A stretch of 64,000 nt of DNA from Pseudomonas lutea (GCF_000759445.1 NZ_JRMB01000002.1:620001-684000), one strand, 5' to 3'; positions 44,921-54,722 are shown, counted from the stretch's first letter. Notes: generated by a model not told the origin, from the letters alone. Made by a program: numbers and translations.

Positions 44921-46272
44921 AGTCACTGCTCACGCCGTCAAAACCCCTGCTTGGGTGGCTGGCCGTTCTGCTCGGCGTATCCCTGTTGCTCGGCGTGTTG
45001 CAGGCGCTTGGGCGAGGCCCGGTTGCAAAGCTGGATGGTCTTTTCTGGGTTCTGCTTTCGCTGCTGACTGTCGTGGCTGTGCTGGATGCGCTCTGGCTGT
45101 GGCGCCTCCCGTCCCCTCGGGTCAAACGCCATATGAACAGCAGCCTGGCGATGGGACGCTGGAGCGAAGTGCGCGTTGAACTGGAGCACGATTCCCCGCG
45201 CGCGCTTTCGTTGTCGCTCTTTGATCACGGGCCTTCGGAGCCGCACGCGCGCTACGAAACCGTGAATCTGCCGCAGCACGTCGTTTTGCGTCCGCAGCGC
45301 ACAGCCCAGCTGACCTATCGACTGCGCTTCGCCAGTCGGGGTGATTTCTCGCTCGAGCAAACCGAAATCCATATCCGCAGCCCGTTACGCCTGTGGTTCT
45401 CCAGGCGCTATCTGCCAGATGTCAGCACCGTCCGGGTGTACCCGGATTTCTCGCGGCTGCACAACGGGCAGCTGCCAGGCGTCGAAAACTGGCTCAGGCA
45501 GATGGGTGTTCGTCAGCATCCACGGCGGGGGCTGGGGCTGGAATTCCATCAACTTCGTGAGTTTCGCGAAGGCGACAGCCTGCGCCAGATTGACTGGAAA
45601 GCCACCGCGCGGCATCGCGCGCCCATCGCCCGGGAATATCAGGACGAACGCGATCAGCAGATCCTCTTCATGCTCGATTGCGGCCGACGCATGCGCAGCC
45701 AGGACGCAGACCTGTCGCATTTCGACCACGCACTGAACGCCTGCCTGCTGTTGGCCTATGTGGCGTTGAGGCAAGGCGACGCAGTGGGTGTTTCAACGTT
45801 CGCAGGGGATAAGGACCGCTATCTTGCGCCCGTCAAAGGCGCGAGCCGACTGAATGTGCTGTTAAACCAGCTTTACGCCGTGAACGCGACCCAGCGTCCT
45901 GCCGACTACGCTGCGGCGGTGAACAGGCTGCTCGCGCGTCAGAAACGCCGCGCCCTGGTGGTAATGATCACCAACCTGCGGGACGAAGATGACGAGCAGC
46001 TGTTGCAAGCAGTCAAGCAACTGAGCTGTCACCATCGCGTGCTGATCGCCAGCCTGCGCGAGGGCGTGCTCGATGATCTGCGCCGGGCACCGGTGCAAAC
46101 GTGGCAACAGGCTGTGGACTATTGCGGGGCGATTGAGACAGTCAACGCCCGAGGGGAGCTGCATGATCGACTGCTCGCCCACCGGATTCCGGTTCTCGAC
46201 GTGCGCCCCAGTGAGCTGGGGCCCGAGTTGGTGAGCCGCTACATGAGCTGGAAAAAAGCTGGCGCGTTATAA
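44917..46272 (+). CDS. DUF58-domain protein, MoxR partner
   Basis: A 451-residue protein with two N-terminal transmembrane segments (residues 10-60) and a C-terminal DUF58 domain carrying REFREGDSLRQIDWKATARH and a VWA-like fold (ILFMLDCGRRM). It is the usual partner of MoxR ATPases. The start overlaps the MoxR stop by 4 bp. Last gene of the six-gene operon. Confidence 0.9.
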   Translation: MKSLLTPSKPLLGWLAVLLGVSLLLGVLQALGRGPVAKLDGLFWVLLSLLTVVAVLDALWLWRLPSPRVKRHMNSSLAMGRWSEVRVELEHDSPRALSLSLFDHGPSEPHARYETVNLPQHVVLRPQRTAQLTYRLRFASRGDFSLEQTEIHIRSPLRLWFSRRYLPDVSTVRVYPDFSRLHNGQLPGVENWLRQMGVRQHPRRGLGLEFHQLREFREGDSLRQIDWKATARHRAPIAREYQDERDQQILFMLDCGRRMRSQDADLSHFDHALNACLLLAYVALRQGDAVGVSTFAGDKDRYLAPVKGASRLNVLLNQLYAVNATQRPADYAAAVNRLLARQKRRALVVMITNLRDEDDEQLLQAVKQLSCHHRVLIASLREGVLDDLRRAPVQTWQQAVDYCGAIETVNARGELHDRLLAHRIPVLDVRPSELGPELVSRYMSWKKAGAL

Positions 46273-46283
46273 AGCGCCAGTCC

Positions 46284-46643
46284 TCAAGCGGAGGCTTCCA
46301 GCGAGTAGAAACTGAAATAACGCTGCAACGCCTGGATCAGCACGAAGTATTCAGCCGGTGCTGTTTGCAAGCGAAAACCGGAATCGAACACCCGTGGGGT
46401 TTCATCTTCCTGGCACCAGAGGCAGCTCGCATCAATATCGATGTTGTACAAACCGTTCTTGCCGTCCGGTACCTTGAGGCGCAACTGAAAATCGGCCCCG
46501 ACCAGAATGGGCAGATCACTGATCAGCATCAGACCCTGCTCCGACACGTTTCCCAGACAGCCCATCGGTCTGTCGGTGTACCGGTTGAACACTTGCAGGT
46601 AGTAAGGCAGTTGATGACGCTCTATTCGTCTTTCGTTCAGCAT
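46284..46643 (-). CDS. PilZ-domain protein
   Basis: A 119-residue single-domain protein. The c-di-GMP-binding pattern is present as NERRIERHQLPYYLQVFNR (in place of RxxxR) and NVSEQGLMLIS (D/N-x-S-x-x-G). It probably senses c-di-GMP. The start at 46643 (MLNERRIERHQ) fits single-domain family members and has GAG upstream; a frame to 46787 would add 48 residues without similarity. It converges with the DUF58 gene. Confidence 0.8.
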   Translation of the reverse strand: MLNERRIERHQLPYYLQVFNRYTDRPMGCLGNVSEQGLMLISDLPILVGADFQLRLKVPDGKNGLYNIDIDASCLWCQEDETPRVFDSGFRLQTAPAEYFVLIQALQRYFSFYSLEASA

Positions 46644-46957
46644 TCGGACACTCGCCCTGAGATGACCATTGAGCATGGCCGCGCTAGTGCTTTGGGATTC
46701 GCTCGCACGGAACTGCCAGACCCGTGTAATGCCAGAATCCATCATTGAAAAAACGATGACGTTCTCTGACTCAGCCGGCATAGGCAAAAGTCACTGCTGC
46801 CCATCCGATTTACCGATAAACGCAAACATCGCCATGCATTGAGCAACGACGGCATGCGCCACCGATGCTTAATACTTAGCTCCCTACCCATCGCAGCCTA
46901 GCTCAGGTTTCTCGGATATCCACCCGAAAACGTAACCGTACATCCACTCGGGTGTAA

Positions 46958-47332
46958 CTAGCGTGACGCAGGCCGTGGCGTCGCGGGCGGCGCCAGGTTG
47001 TCGTGGCCCAGCTGATGAAGCGTATCGAGGCGGGCCTTGGCCCGGAACGCGTACTCGCTTTCGGGGTATTGAGTGATGATGAACTGGTAGGTCTGGACCG
47101 CGTCCATGTAGAACTTCTGGCGTTCCAGGCACTGGCCGCGCAACATCGAGACCTCGGGCTGCACATAGCGACGTGAACGGCTCTCCCGGTCGACTTTGGA
47201 CAAGTTGTACATCACTGCGTCACAGTCGCCTTGGGCGTAGGCGCGGTTGGCATTGTTCAAATGGCTGTTCATCGCCCAACGGGTGCAGCCACCCAAGGCC
47301 AACAGCGCCACTAATATCATCACGATTCGCAT
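46958..47332 (-). CDS. TPR lipoprotein
   Basis: A 124-residue lipoprotein with a short signal peptide ending in LALGGC. It has two to three tetratricopeptide-like helices (HLNNANRAYAQGDCDAVMYNLSKVD and ERQKFYMDAVQTYQFIITQYPESEYAFRAKARLDTL). TPRs suggest a protein-binding role at the cell envelope. It stands alone, divergent from pykA. Confidence 0.78.
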   Translation of the reverse strand: MRIVMILVALLALGGCTRWAMNSHLNNANRAYAQGDCDAVMYNLSKVDRESRSRRYVQPEVSMLRGQCLERQKFYMDAVQTYQFIITQYPESEYAFRAKARLDTLHQLGHDNLAPPATPRPASR

Positions 47333-47511
47333 GAGAGTCTCCTGTGCTCAGCCCTTGTATCGGCGTATCGACCAATTTCTTCAAGGCCGATTTGCGCCCC
47401 CGCACACCGCCCCGTGACCAGCGATTCGGCGCCCGGGTAGTGCAAACGAACAATGACTACAGAGCAATACAGTAGTAGCCTCTCGCTGCGCTTCATTTAA
47501 GGAGTTTGTGC

Positions 47512-48963
47512 ATGACCGTTCGCCGCACCAAAATCGTAGCCACACTGGGCCCTGCCAGTAATTCGCCGGAAGTCATCGAGAAGTTGATTCTCGCCGGCCT
47601 GGACGTCGCCCGCCTGAACTTCTCCCACGGCACGCCCGACGAGCACAAGGCTCGCGCGAAGCTGATCCGCGACATCGCCGCCAAGAACGGCCGATTCGTC
47701 GCGTTGCTGGGCGACCTGCAAGGCCCGAAGATCCGCATCGCCAAATTCGTCAACAAGAAGATCGAGCTGAAGGTGGGTGACAAATTCACCTTCTCCACCA
47801 GCCATCCTCTGACCGAAGGCACCCAGGACATCGTTGGTATCGATTACCCCGATCTGGTCAAGGATTGCGGCGTCGGCGACGAGCTGCTGCTGGACGACGG
47901 GCGCGTGGTCATGCGCGTTGACACCCAGACTGCCGATGCACTGCATTGCACCGTGACCATCGGCGGTCCGCTGTCGGATCACAAAGGTATCAACCGTCGC
48001 GGCGGCGGCCTCACGGCGCCAGCGCTGACCGAGAAAGACAAGCAGGACATCAAGCTCGCCGCCGAGATGGACCTGGACTACCTGGCCGTTTCGTTCCCGC
48101 GCGACGCTGCCGACATGGAATACGCGCGCAAACTGCGTGACGAATCCGGTGGTACCGCTTGGCTGGTGGCGAAGATCGAACGCGCCGAAGCCGTGGCAGA
48201 CGACGAAACCCTCGACGCGCTGATTCGCGCCAGTGACGCGGTCATGGTTGCCCGCGGCGACCTGGGCGTGGAAATCGGCGACGCCGAGCTGGTGGGCATC
48301 CAGAAAAAAATCATCCTGCACGCCCGTCGCCATAACAAGGCCGTCATCGTTGCGACGCAGATGATGGAGTCGATGATCTCCAGCCCCATGCCCACTCGCG
48401 CTGAAGTATCGGACGTGGCCAACGCCGTGCTCGACTACACCGACGCGGTCATGCTGTCGGCAGAAAGCGCCGCCGGCTCCTACCCGGTAGAAGCCGTTGA
48501 AGCGATGGCGCGGATCTGCGTCGGCGCCGAGCGTCATCCGACCGGCAAGACCTCCAGCCACCGCATCGGTCACTCGTTCACCCGTTGTGACGAAAGCATT
48601 GCGCTGGCCGCCATGTACACCGCCAACCACTTCCCTGGCGTGAAAGCGATCATCGCGTTGACCGAAAGTGGCTATACGCCGCTGATCATGTCGCGCATCC
48701 GTTCCTCGGTGCCGATCTACGCCTTCTCCCCGCATCGCGCTACTCAGGCTCGCGCGGCGATGTTTCGCGGCGTTTACACCATCCCGTTCGACCCGGCGGC
48801 CTTGCCGGCAGGTCAAGTCAGCCAGTCGGCTGTGGATGAGTTGGTCAAGCGTGGCCTGGTTGAGCAAGGCGACTGGGTCATTCTGACCAAAGGCGATAGC
48901 TACCACACCATCGGCGGCACCAACGGCATGAAGATTCTGCACGTTGGCGATCCAATGGTTTAA
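47512..48963 (+). CDS. pykA: Pyruvate kinase
   Basis: A 483-residue glycolytic enzyme converting phosphoenolpyruvate and ADP to pyruvate and ATP. Active-site segments are LNFSHGTPDEHKARAKLIR, LGDLQGPKIRIAKF, the Lys region LAVSFPRDAADMEY and MVARGDLGVEIG. The length equals PykA of P. aeruginosa, the AMP-activated type. AAGGAG lies 8 nt before ATG 47512. Single gene with terminator. Confidence 0.95.
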   Translation: MTVRRTKIVATLGPASNSPEVIEKLILAGLDVARLNFSHGTPDEHKARAKLIRDIAAKNGRFVALLGDLQGPKIRIAKFVNKKIELKVGDKFTFSTSHPLTEGTQDIVGIDYPDLVKDCGVGDELLLDDGRVVMRVDTQTADALHCTVTIGGPLSDHKGINRRGGGLTAPALTEKDKQDIKLAAEMDLDYLAVSFPRDAADMEYARKLRDESGGTAWLVAKIERAEAVADDETLDALIRASDAVMVARGDLGVEIGDAELVGIQKKIILHARRHNKAVIVATQMMESMISSPMPTRAEVSDVANAVLDYTDAVMLSAESAAGSYPVEAVEAMARICVGAERHPTGKTSSHRIGHSFTRCDESIALAAMYTANHFPGVKAIIALTESGYTPLIMSRIRSSVPIYAFSPHRATQARAAMFRGVYTIPFDPAALPAGQVSQSAVDELVKRGLVEQGDWVILTKGDSYHTIGGTNGMKILHVGDPMV

Positions 48964-48980
48964 GCAGCACCGCAGGACTG

Positions 48981-49015
48981 AAAAAGCCCCGCCTCGTGAG
49001 AGCGCGGGGCTTTTT
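48981..49015 (+). terminator. Terminator between convergent pykA and the ferredoxin reductase gene
   Basis: GCCCCGC (48986-48992) pairs with GCGGGGC (49004-49010), flanked by A5 on the left and T5 on the right, so it can serve both strands. Confidence 0.88.
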
Positions 49016-49032
49016 CGTTAATGCGGGTCAGC

Positions 49033-49971
49033 TCAGCCTTTCTCCACGAACACATCCGCCAGCAACTGCCCGCGCGGCAAGCCGGTGATGAACAGCCTTT
49101 TGGAAAATGCCTCGACGCTCGCAGGCGATCCGCACACCAGCGCGACCGTCTGACGGGATGTCACCCGTAACCCGCCAAGCAGCGTCGCAAACTGCGCCGT
49201 CTCGACCGAGTCCACGGAGAGATTCGGGTGCCGGTGCGCCAACTCGTTCAGCGCCAGGTGCAAGTAATGCTCCTGCGTGTCTCGCGCCAGGTGCAGCAAG
49301 CGGATGTCACCCCGATGACCCTGCCGCAAAGCCTCTCGCAACACGCCCCACAGCGGGCCCAACCCGGTGCCCGCCGCCAGCAGCAACAACGGCCGGTCCT
49401 GCCAGTCGGGATCGTAATGCAATGCGCCGCCGCGCAGCTCACCGAGGCGAACCGAATCGCCAGGCTGCAACGTACGGGCGACGTCGACGAAAGCACCCGT
49501 ACGATGGCATTCGATATGAAACTCCAAAAACGGATCATCCCCCGGCACGCTCGCCAACGAGTAGGGCCGCGCGACGCCGCTCGCGGTCCACAGCACCAGA
49601 TGCTGGCCAGCGCGATAGCGCAGCGCCCGCTCAGGGGAGAGGCGCAAGCGCAGGACCGATGGGCTTAGCCAGTCCGCCGCCGTGACCTGCGCTGGCAAGC
49701 CATCGTTCAAGGGGTCGAAAACTTCGACGGCCAGGTCGTCGACGACTCGGCACTGACACGCCAGTCGCCAGCCCTGGGCACGTTTTTCAGCGCTCAGTGC
49801 CTCGGGCGCGGCGTCCAGCGGTTCGCCCGAAATGCAGCGCACCATGCACGCGTGGCAACTGCCGGCGCGACAGCTGTAGGGCACCAAAAACCCAGCCTCG
49901 TTAAGGGCGTCGAGCAGATTGCTGGCAGGCGCGACCGACCATCGTCGGCCGCCTGCACGGACATCAGGCAT
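49033..49971 (-). CDS. 2Fe-2S ferredoxin / FAD-NAD oxidoreductase
   Basis: A 312-residue electron-transfer flavoprotein. The N-terminal plant-type ferredoxin domain has CRAGSCHAC (C-x4-C-x2-C) and the fourth Cys in LACQC. The FAD-binding barrel has RPYSLASVPGD and the NAD domain GTGLGPLWG. Such one-component reductases feed oxygenases, but no oxygenase gene is here. It overlaps the diguanylate cyclase gene upstream by 8 bp on the same strand, a pairing also remembered for PA4331-PA4332. Confidence 0.88.
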   Translation of the reverse strand: MPDVRAGGRRWSVAPASNLLDALNEAGFLVPYSCRAGSCHACMVRCISGEPLDAAPEALSAEKRAQGWRLACQCRVVDDLAVEVFDPLNDGLPAQVTAADWLSPSVLRLRLSPERALRYRAGQHLVLWTASGVARPYSLASVPGDDPFLEFHIECHRTGAFVDVARTLQPGDSVRLGELRGGALHYDPDWQDRPLLLLAAGTGLGPLWGVLREALRQGHRGDIRLLHLARDTQEHYLHLALNELAHRHPNLSVDSVETAQFATLLGGLRVTSRQTVALVCGSPASVEAFSKRLFITGLPRGQLLADVFVEKG

Positions 49972-51085
49972 CGGCGTAATCCCAGGCGCCGTGACAACGG
50001 TTGCGGCCCTGATGCTTGGCGCGATACAGCGACTGGTCGGCGCGCTGCAATGCCCGATCCATAAGGTCGCCGCGCTCGATCACGGACATGCCGATCGAAA
50101 GGCTCAGGTCCAGCTCGGGAAATTCGGGCAGCGTGACGCGGGTGAACGCCAGCCTGATGCGCTCGCAGCAATCGACCAATTGCGCACGCGTGCAGCGCGG
50201 GATCAGCAGCACGAACTCCTCACCGCCATAGCGCGCGAGGATATCGTCGGATCGCAGGCATTGCGCCGCGATTTTACCGAACATCTGCAGCACCCGGTCA
50301 CCGGCCGCGTGGCCGTGAATGTCGTTGACCCGCTTGAAATGGTCAAGATCGATCAAGGCCAGCCCGGCGGTGTAATTGCCATCCATGTGCTCCAGCTCGC
50401 GGGTGGCAATGCGCAAGAAGTGACGGCGGTTATAGAGATTGGTCAGTTCGTCGGTGGAGGCCAGTTCCTCGAGCTGCAGCATCATCCCGCGAAGGGTTTC
50501 CTGGTGCGCCTGCAGGGTAATCCGGCGCTGATGCATACGGTTGCGCGAGTTCTGCACGAACCGCGCAAACAGGCACAGCCAGGAGAAAACGATAAACAGC
50601 GCACAGGTTTGAATCACGGCAAGGCCCGGATCAGCGAGTCGTCCGTGGCTGGCGTCCCAGAGATTGACGCCGGCGAATCCCAGCAGCGCAAAAAAAGCGC
50701 ACCGGGCGAAGACACTGGGCCGCAAATGAAACAGACCGAACATCAGCACCAAGACGTACACCACCAGAAAGGTGCCGCGCGCGGACTCGACGTGGCTGAT
50801 CAGAAACGTCTGCCAGCCCAGCCCCACCAGCACCTGGAACTCGGTCAGGCTGGGGTCTTTGAAACGCCGGTTGTATCCTCCAAAGAACACCAGGCTCAGG
50901 GCAGCCTGGCAGAAGAGCACCAGCACGCTGGTGCACCAGATGCCGAAGAAGGACGCATGGTAATAGCCGGTAAAATAGGCCATCCATACGAGCATCAGCC
51001 CCAGCACGTAGGTGCCGGTAGCAAGTGCGAAGCGTTTCAGCAATAAACGCTGGATGGTTTGGGCAGTCACTCGTTGACTCATCAT
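49964..51085 (-). CDS. Membrane-bound diguanylate cyclase, SadC-like
   Basis: A 373-residue protein with an N-terminal region of five to six transmembrane segments, a short coiled coil and a C-terminal GGDEF domain. The active-site loop is RYGGEEFVLL and the inhibitory I-site RSDD lies five residues before it, so it should be an active, product-inhibited c-di-GMP synthase. In P. aeruginosa SadC lies next to fumarase and a ferredoxin reductase, as here, but it is longer. ATG 51085 is preferred to 51190 by RBS (GGATCC) and topology. Confidence 0.85.
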   Translation of the reverse strand: MMSQRVTAQTIQRLLLKRFALATGTYVLGLMLVWMAYFTGYYHASFFGIWCTSVLVLFCQAALSLVFFGGYNRRFKDPSLTEFQVLVGLGWQTFLISHVESARGTFLVVYVLVLMFGLFHLRPSVFARCAFFALLGFAGVNLWDASHGRLADPGLAVIQTCALFIVFSWLCLFARFVQNSRNRMHQRRITLQAHQETLRGMMLQLEELASTDELTNLYNRRHFLRIATRELEHMDGNYTAGLALIDLDHFKRVNDIHGHAAGDRVLQMFGKIAAQCLRSDDILARYGGEEFVLLIPRCTRAQLVDCCERIRLAFTRVTLPEFPELDLSLSIGMSVIERGDLMDRALQRADQSLYRAKHQGRNRCHGAWDYADA

Positions 51086-51479
51086 GGGTATTAAGGATCC
51101 GTCCCGTACCGGCAAGATGACCTGTACTACTTCAAGCCACCAGATCAAGGCAATTCTGCGCCATGCGCGGTAATGCAGGCAGCTTGCCACTGTAGTGCTT
51201 GCGCCAAAAAATGACTATTCAAATTCCTGTCTACCAGACAGCCGTAACGATCTGTTTCATCCATGTATCACTCAGCGTGTCGAGCGATGAGGACTATTGA
51301 TTCATCGCCGGCAGATGTACCAGATTGGGCCTCGGGTTATACTGCCGCGCCTTTTCAAGCCGACTGCCGATGTGTCGCCCGGCTATCCGACACCTGATCA
51401 TGATGCAGGCGTCTGATATTAGCGGTACTGTCGCCACCCGCAAATCGAATGTTCCCGCCAAATCAGAGGAGCGCGCCCA
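51086..51479. other. Divergent intergenic region before fumarase
   Basis: About 390 bp with no supported gene. TATACT at 51338-51343 is a plausible -10 for the fumarase gene, without a clear -35, leaving a leader of about 130 nt. AGAGGAGCG precedes the fumarase ATG. Confidence 0.45.
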
Positions 51480-53003
51480 ATGACCGTGATCAAGCAAGAT
51501 GACCTGATCCAGAGTGTCGCTGACGCCTTGCAGTTCATTTCCTACTACCACCCCGTGGATTTCATCCAGGCCATGCACGAGGCCTACCTGCGTGAAGAGT
51601 CCCCCGCTGCACGCGACTCCATGGCCCAGATTCTGATCAATTCGCGCATGTGCGCCACCGGCCATCGCCCGATCTGCCAGGACACCGGCATCGTCACCGT
51701 TTTTGTCCGCGTCGGCATGGACGTGCGCTGGGATGGCGCCACCATGGGCCTGGACGACATGATCAACGAAGGCGTGCGTCGCGCCTACAATTTGCCGGAA
51801 AACGTCCTGCGCGCCTCGATCCTCGCCGATCCGGCCGGTGCCCGCAAGAACACCAAGGACAACACCCCTGCCGTGATCCACTACTCCATTGTCCCCGGCA
51901 ATACCGTGGAAGTGGACGTAGCGGCCAAAGGTGGCGGCTCGGAAAACAAATCGAAAATGGCGATGCTCAACCCCTCCGACTCAATCGTCGACTGGGTGCT
52001 GAAAACCGTGCCGACGATGGGTGCTGGCTGGTGCCCGCCGGGCATGCTGGGGATCGGCATCGGCGGCACCGCCGAGAAAGCGGCAGTCATGGCCAAGGAA
52101 GTCTTGATGGAATCCATCGACATCCACGAGCTGAAGGCACGCGGCCCGTCAAACAAGCTGGAAGAAATGCGTCTGGAGCTGTTCGAGAAGGTCAACCAGT
52201 TGGGCATCGGTGCCCAGGGCCTCGGCGGTCTGACCACCGTGCTCGATGTCAAGATCATGGATTACCCGACCCACGCCGCCTCGCTGCCGGTCTGCATGAT
52301 CCCCAACTGTGCCGCCACCCGTCACGCTCATTTCGTGCTCGATGGCTCCGGCCCTGCTTCCCTCGAAGCGCCGCCGCTGGATGCCTACCCTGAGATCGTC
52401 TGGGAAGCCGGCCCGTCGGCTCGCCGCGTCAACCTCGACACCCTGACACCGGAAGACGTGCAGAGCTGGAAGCCGGGCGAAACCGTCCTGCTCAACGGCA
52501 AGATGCTCACCGGCCGCGACGCCGCGCACAAGCGCATGGTTGAAATGCTCAACAAGGGTGAAAGCCTGCCGGTGGACTTGAAAGGCCGGTTCATCTACTA
52601 CGTTGGCCCGGTCGATCCGGTCGGTGACGAAGTGGTGGGGCCTGCCGGTCCTACAACGGCCACGCGTATGGACAAATTCACTCGTCAGATCCTTGAGCAG
52701 ACCGGCCTGTTGGGCATGATCGGCAAGTCCGAGCGCGGCCCGACCGCCATCGAAGCAATCAGGGACAACAAAGCCGTTTACCTGATGGCCGTCGGTGGCG
52801 CCGCTTATCTTGTGGCGCAGGCCATCAAGAAATCCCAGGTACTGGCTTTCCCGGAACTGGGCATGGAAGCGATCTACGAGTTTGAGGTCAAGGACATGCC
52901 GGTCACTGTCGCGGTCGACAGCAAGGGCGAGTCGGTTCACATCACCGGTCCTGCCATCTGGCAGAAGAAGATCAGTGAGAGCCTGGCGGTGGAAGTGCAG
53001 TAA
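51480..53003 (+). CDS. fumA: Class I (Fe-S) fumarate hydratase
   Basis: A 507-residue oxygen-sensitive TCA enzyme interconverting fumarate and malate. The N-terminal half carries the cluster Cys residues in PICQDTGIVTVF and CMIPNCAATRH. The C-terminal half is the beta-domain (DPVGDEVVGPAGPTTATRMD). The length matches fused class I enzymes. Single gene followed by a terminator. Confidence 0.95.
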   Translation: MTVIKQDDLIQSVADALQFISYYHPVDFIQAMHEAYLREESPAARDSMAQILINSRMCATGHRPICQDTGIVTVFVRVGMDVRWDGATMGLDDMINEGVRRAYNLPENVLRASILADPAGARKNTKDNTPAVIHYSIVPGNTVEVDVAAKGGGSENKSKMAMLNPSDSIVDWVLKTVPTMGAGWCPPGMLGIGIGGTAEKAAVMAKEVLMESIDIHELKARGPSNKLEEMRLELFEKVNQLGIGAQGLGGLTTVLDVKIMDYPTHAASLPVCMIPNCAATRHAHFVLDGSGPASLEAPPLDAYPEIVWEAGPSARRVNLDTLTPEDVQSWKPGETVLLNGKMLTGRDAAHKRMVEMLNKGESLPVDLKGRFIYYVGPVDPVGDEVVGPAGPTTATRMDKFTRQILEQTGLLGMIGKSERGPTAIEAIRDNKAVYLMAVGGAAYLVAQAIKKSQVLAFPELGMEAIYEFEVKDMPVTVAVDSKGESVHITGPAIWQKKISESLAVEVQ

Positions 53004-53023
53004 GCGTTTCGAGCGTTAAAACG

Positions 53024-53054
53024 AAAAAGCCCGACCTGCGTGTCGGGCTTTTTT
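53024..53054 (+). terminator. Terminator between convergent fumarase and cardiolipin synthase genes
   Basis: GCCCGAC (53029-53035) pairs with GTCGGGC (53042-53048); A5 precedes and T6 follows, so it may act in both directions. Confidence 0.9.
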
Positions 53055-53076
53055 GTGGGCCACGGTTGATTGTGGG

Positions 53077-54234
53077 CTAACCGCGCCGATCCAGCACATT
53101 GACCACCAACCGGTCCAGCCACCCCCACACCCGCTGTTGCACCCGCCGCCACAAGGGCCGGGATTTCCAGTCCTTCAGGCTGACTTCGCTGCTCACGGCA
53201 AAATCACGGGTGAAACTGTCGGCTACCGCAAGGGTAAGCGCCGGGTCGATCGCCTCAAGGTTGGCTTCCAGATTGAAGCGCAGATTCCAGTGGTCGAAGT
53301 TGCACGAACCCACACTCACCCAATCGTCGATCAGCACCATCTTCAGGTGCAGGAAGCACGGCTGGTATTCGAATATCCTCACCTGCGCCTTGAGCAAGCG
53401 CGGGTAGTAACGGTGGCCGGCGTAGCGAACCGATGGGTGATCGGTGCGCGGTCCGGTCAGTAACAGGCGCACGTCTACGCCACGCGAGGACGCACGACGC
53501 AGCGCACGGCGGACTTTCCAGGTGGGCAGGAAATAAGGCGTCGCCAGCCAGATGCGCGTTTCAGCGGTATTCAGGGCGCGTACCAGCGACTGCACAATGT
53601 CCTTGTTCTGGCGGGAGTCGGCATACGCCACGCGCCCCAGTCCCTCTCCGCCAAACGGCGCTCTGGGCAGGCGCGGCAAGCCAAACTTCTCCGCTGGCCG
53701 CCATGCCCGTCGCCGGGGGTTGGCGTGAAACTGCCGGTCGAACAGCATTTGCCAGTCCACCACCATGGGGCCGCGGATTTCGACCATGACTTCATGCCAT
53801 TCACTGCTGTTCACGTCCGGGCGCCAGAATTCGTCAGTCACACCCGTGCCGCCCACCACCGCCAGCTCTTTGTCGACCAGCAGCAGCTTGCGGTGATCTC
53901 GATAAAGGTTGCGCAGGCCTCGCTGCCAATGGACAGGGTTATAGATCCGCAAAATCACTCCGGCCTCGGTCAGCCGTTTGCGCAGGCCGATCGTGAACGC
54001 CGCCGAGCCGAAGCCATCGAACAGGCAGCGCACAATCACGCCGCGCTGCGCCGCTCCCACCAGCGCCTGCACCACCGCTTCGGCACACGCCCCGGCTTCC
54101 ACCAGATACAGCTCGAGTTCGATTTGGTGCTGTGCGCCTTCGATGGCGGCGATCATTCGCGGGAAAAAAGCCGGGCCGTCAATCAGCAGGTCGAACTGGT
54201 TTTCTTCGCGCCACGGGAAGATCGCACCCCTCAT
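53077..54234 (-). CDS. clsB: Cardiolipin synthase B-type phospholipase D-family protein
   Basis: A 385-residue enzyme with two HKD motifs: HRKLLLVD in the first half (YRDHRKLLLVDKELAVVGG) and HLKMVLID in the second (CFLHLKMVLIDDWVSVGSCNFD). It condenses phosphatidylglycerol with PG or PE to make cardiolipin at the inner membrane. The C-terminus is basic (WRRVQQRVWGWLDR). ATG 54234 fits ClsB lengths; the frame to 54372 is not supported. Confidence 0.88.
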   Translation of the reverse strand: MRGAIFPWREENQFDLLIDGPAFFPRMIAAIEGAQHQIELELYLVEAGACAEAVVQALVGAAQRGVIVRCLFDGFGSAAFTIGLRKRLTEAGVILRIYNPVHWQRGLRNLYRDHRKLLLVDKELAVVGGTGVTDEFWRPDVNSSEWHEVMVEIRGPMVVDWQMLFDRQFHANPRRRAWRPAEKFGLPRLPRAPFGGEGLGRVAYADSRQNKDIVQSLVRALNTAETRIWLATPYFLPTWKVRRALRRASSRGVDVRLLLTGPRTDHPSVRYAGHRYYPRLLKAQVRIFEYQPCFLHLKMVLIDDWVSVGSCNFDHWNLRFNLEANLEAIDPALTLAVADSFTRDFAVSSEVSLKDWKSRPLWRRVQQRVWGWLDRLVVNVLDRRG

Positions 54235-54383
54235 GAGCGAGTCGCCATGGCGATCAATTCGCAGGCATCGGTGGCACTTGAAGCGCAGGCAGGCGAAGAA
54301 GGAAGACGAATGGGCATGCGAACTCCAGAGGGTGCGATGGGCAACCCTATCCGCCTGTCTGACCGCTGGCAAACTTCAACGTT

Positions 54384-54722
54384 CTATGGCACTGGCGGCA
54401 ACAACCGGCAGCCCTGTCGCGGGCCCTCCCACTGCGCAGTGCTCCCGCGGCCCAGCCCTGTGGCGGTGATGCGCTTGCTCAGGCTGTCTTCGTCAATCGT
54501 GCTGGGCAGCCACTGCTTGACGTAGCTGTGGCAATACTCCGCCGGCGCATTCATGACGAAGCGGCATGAGCAGTACTCCTTGGCGGTGTATGCGCTGATG
54601 ATGCTGGGGAATACCTGCAGCTGCACGCGCCAGTTCCAGATCAGGCCGGCGATGATGACCAGCAACAATAAGACGAGACTGCTGAACGGGCGGCGTCGGA
54701 TAAATGATTTGCGAGCGTTCAT
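54384..54722 (-). CDS. Single-span membrane hypothetical protein linked to a serine hydrolase
   Basis: A 112-residue protein with a basic N-terminus, one transmembrane helix (SSLVLLLLVIIAGLIWNW) and a periplasmic domain with Cys residues at CSC and YCHSY. No family recognised with certainty. Its start overlaps the hydrolase stop by 4 bp, so it is probably translated with it. Confidence 0.7.
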   Translation of the reverse strand: MNARKSFIRRRPFSSLVLLLLVIIAGLIWNWRVQLQVFPSIISAYTAKEYCSCRFVMNAPAEYCHSYVKQWLPSTIDEDSLSKRITATGLGRGSTAQWEGPRQGCRLLPPVP

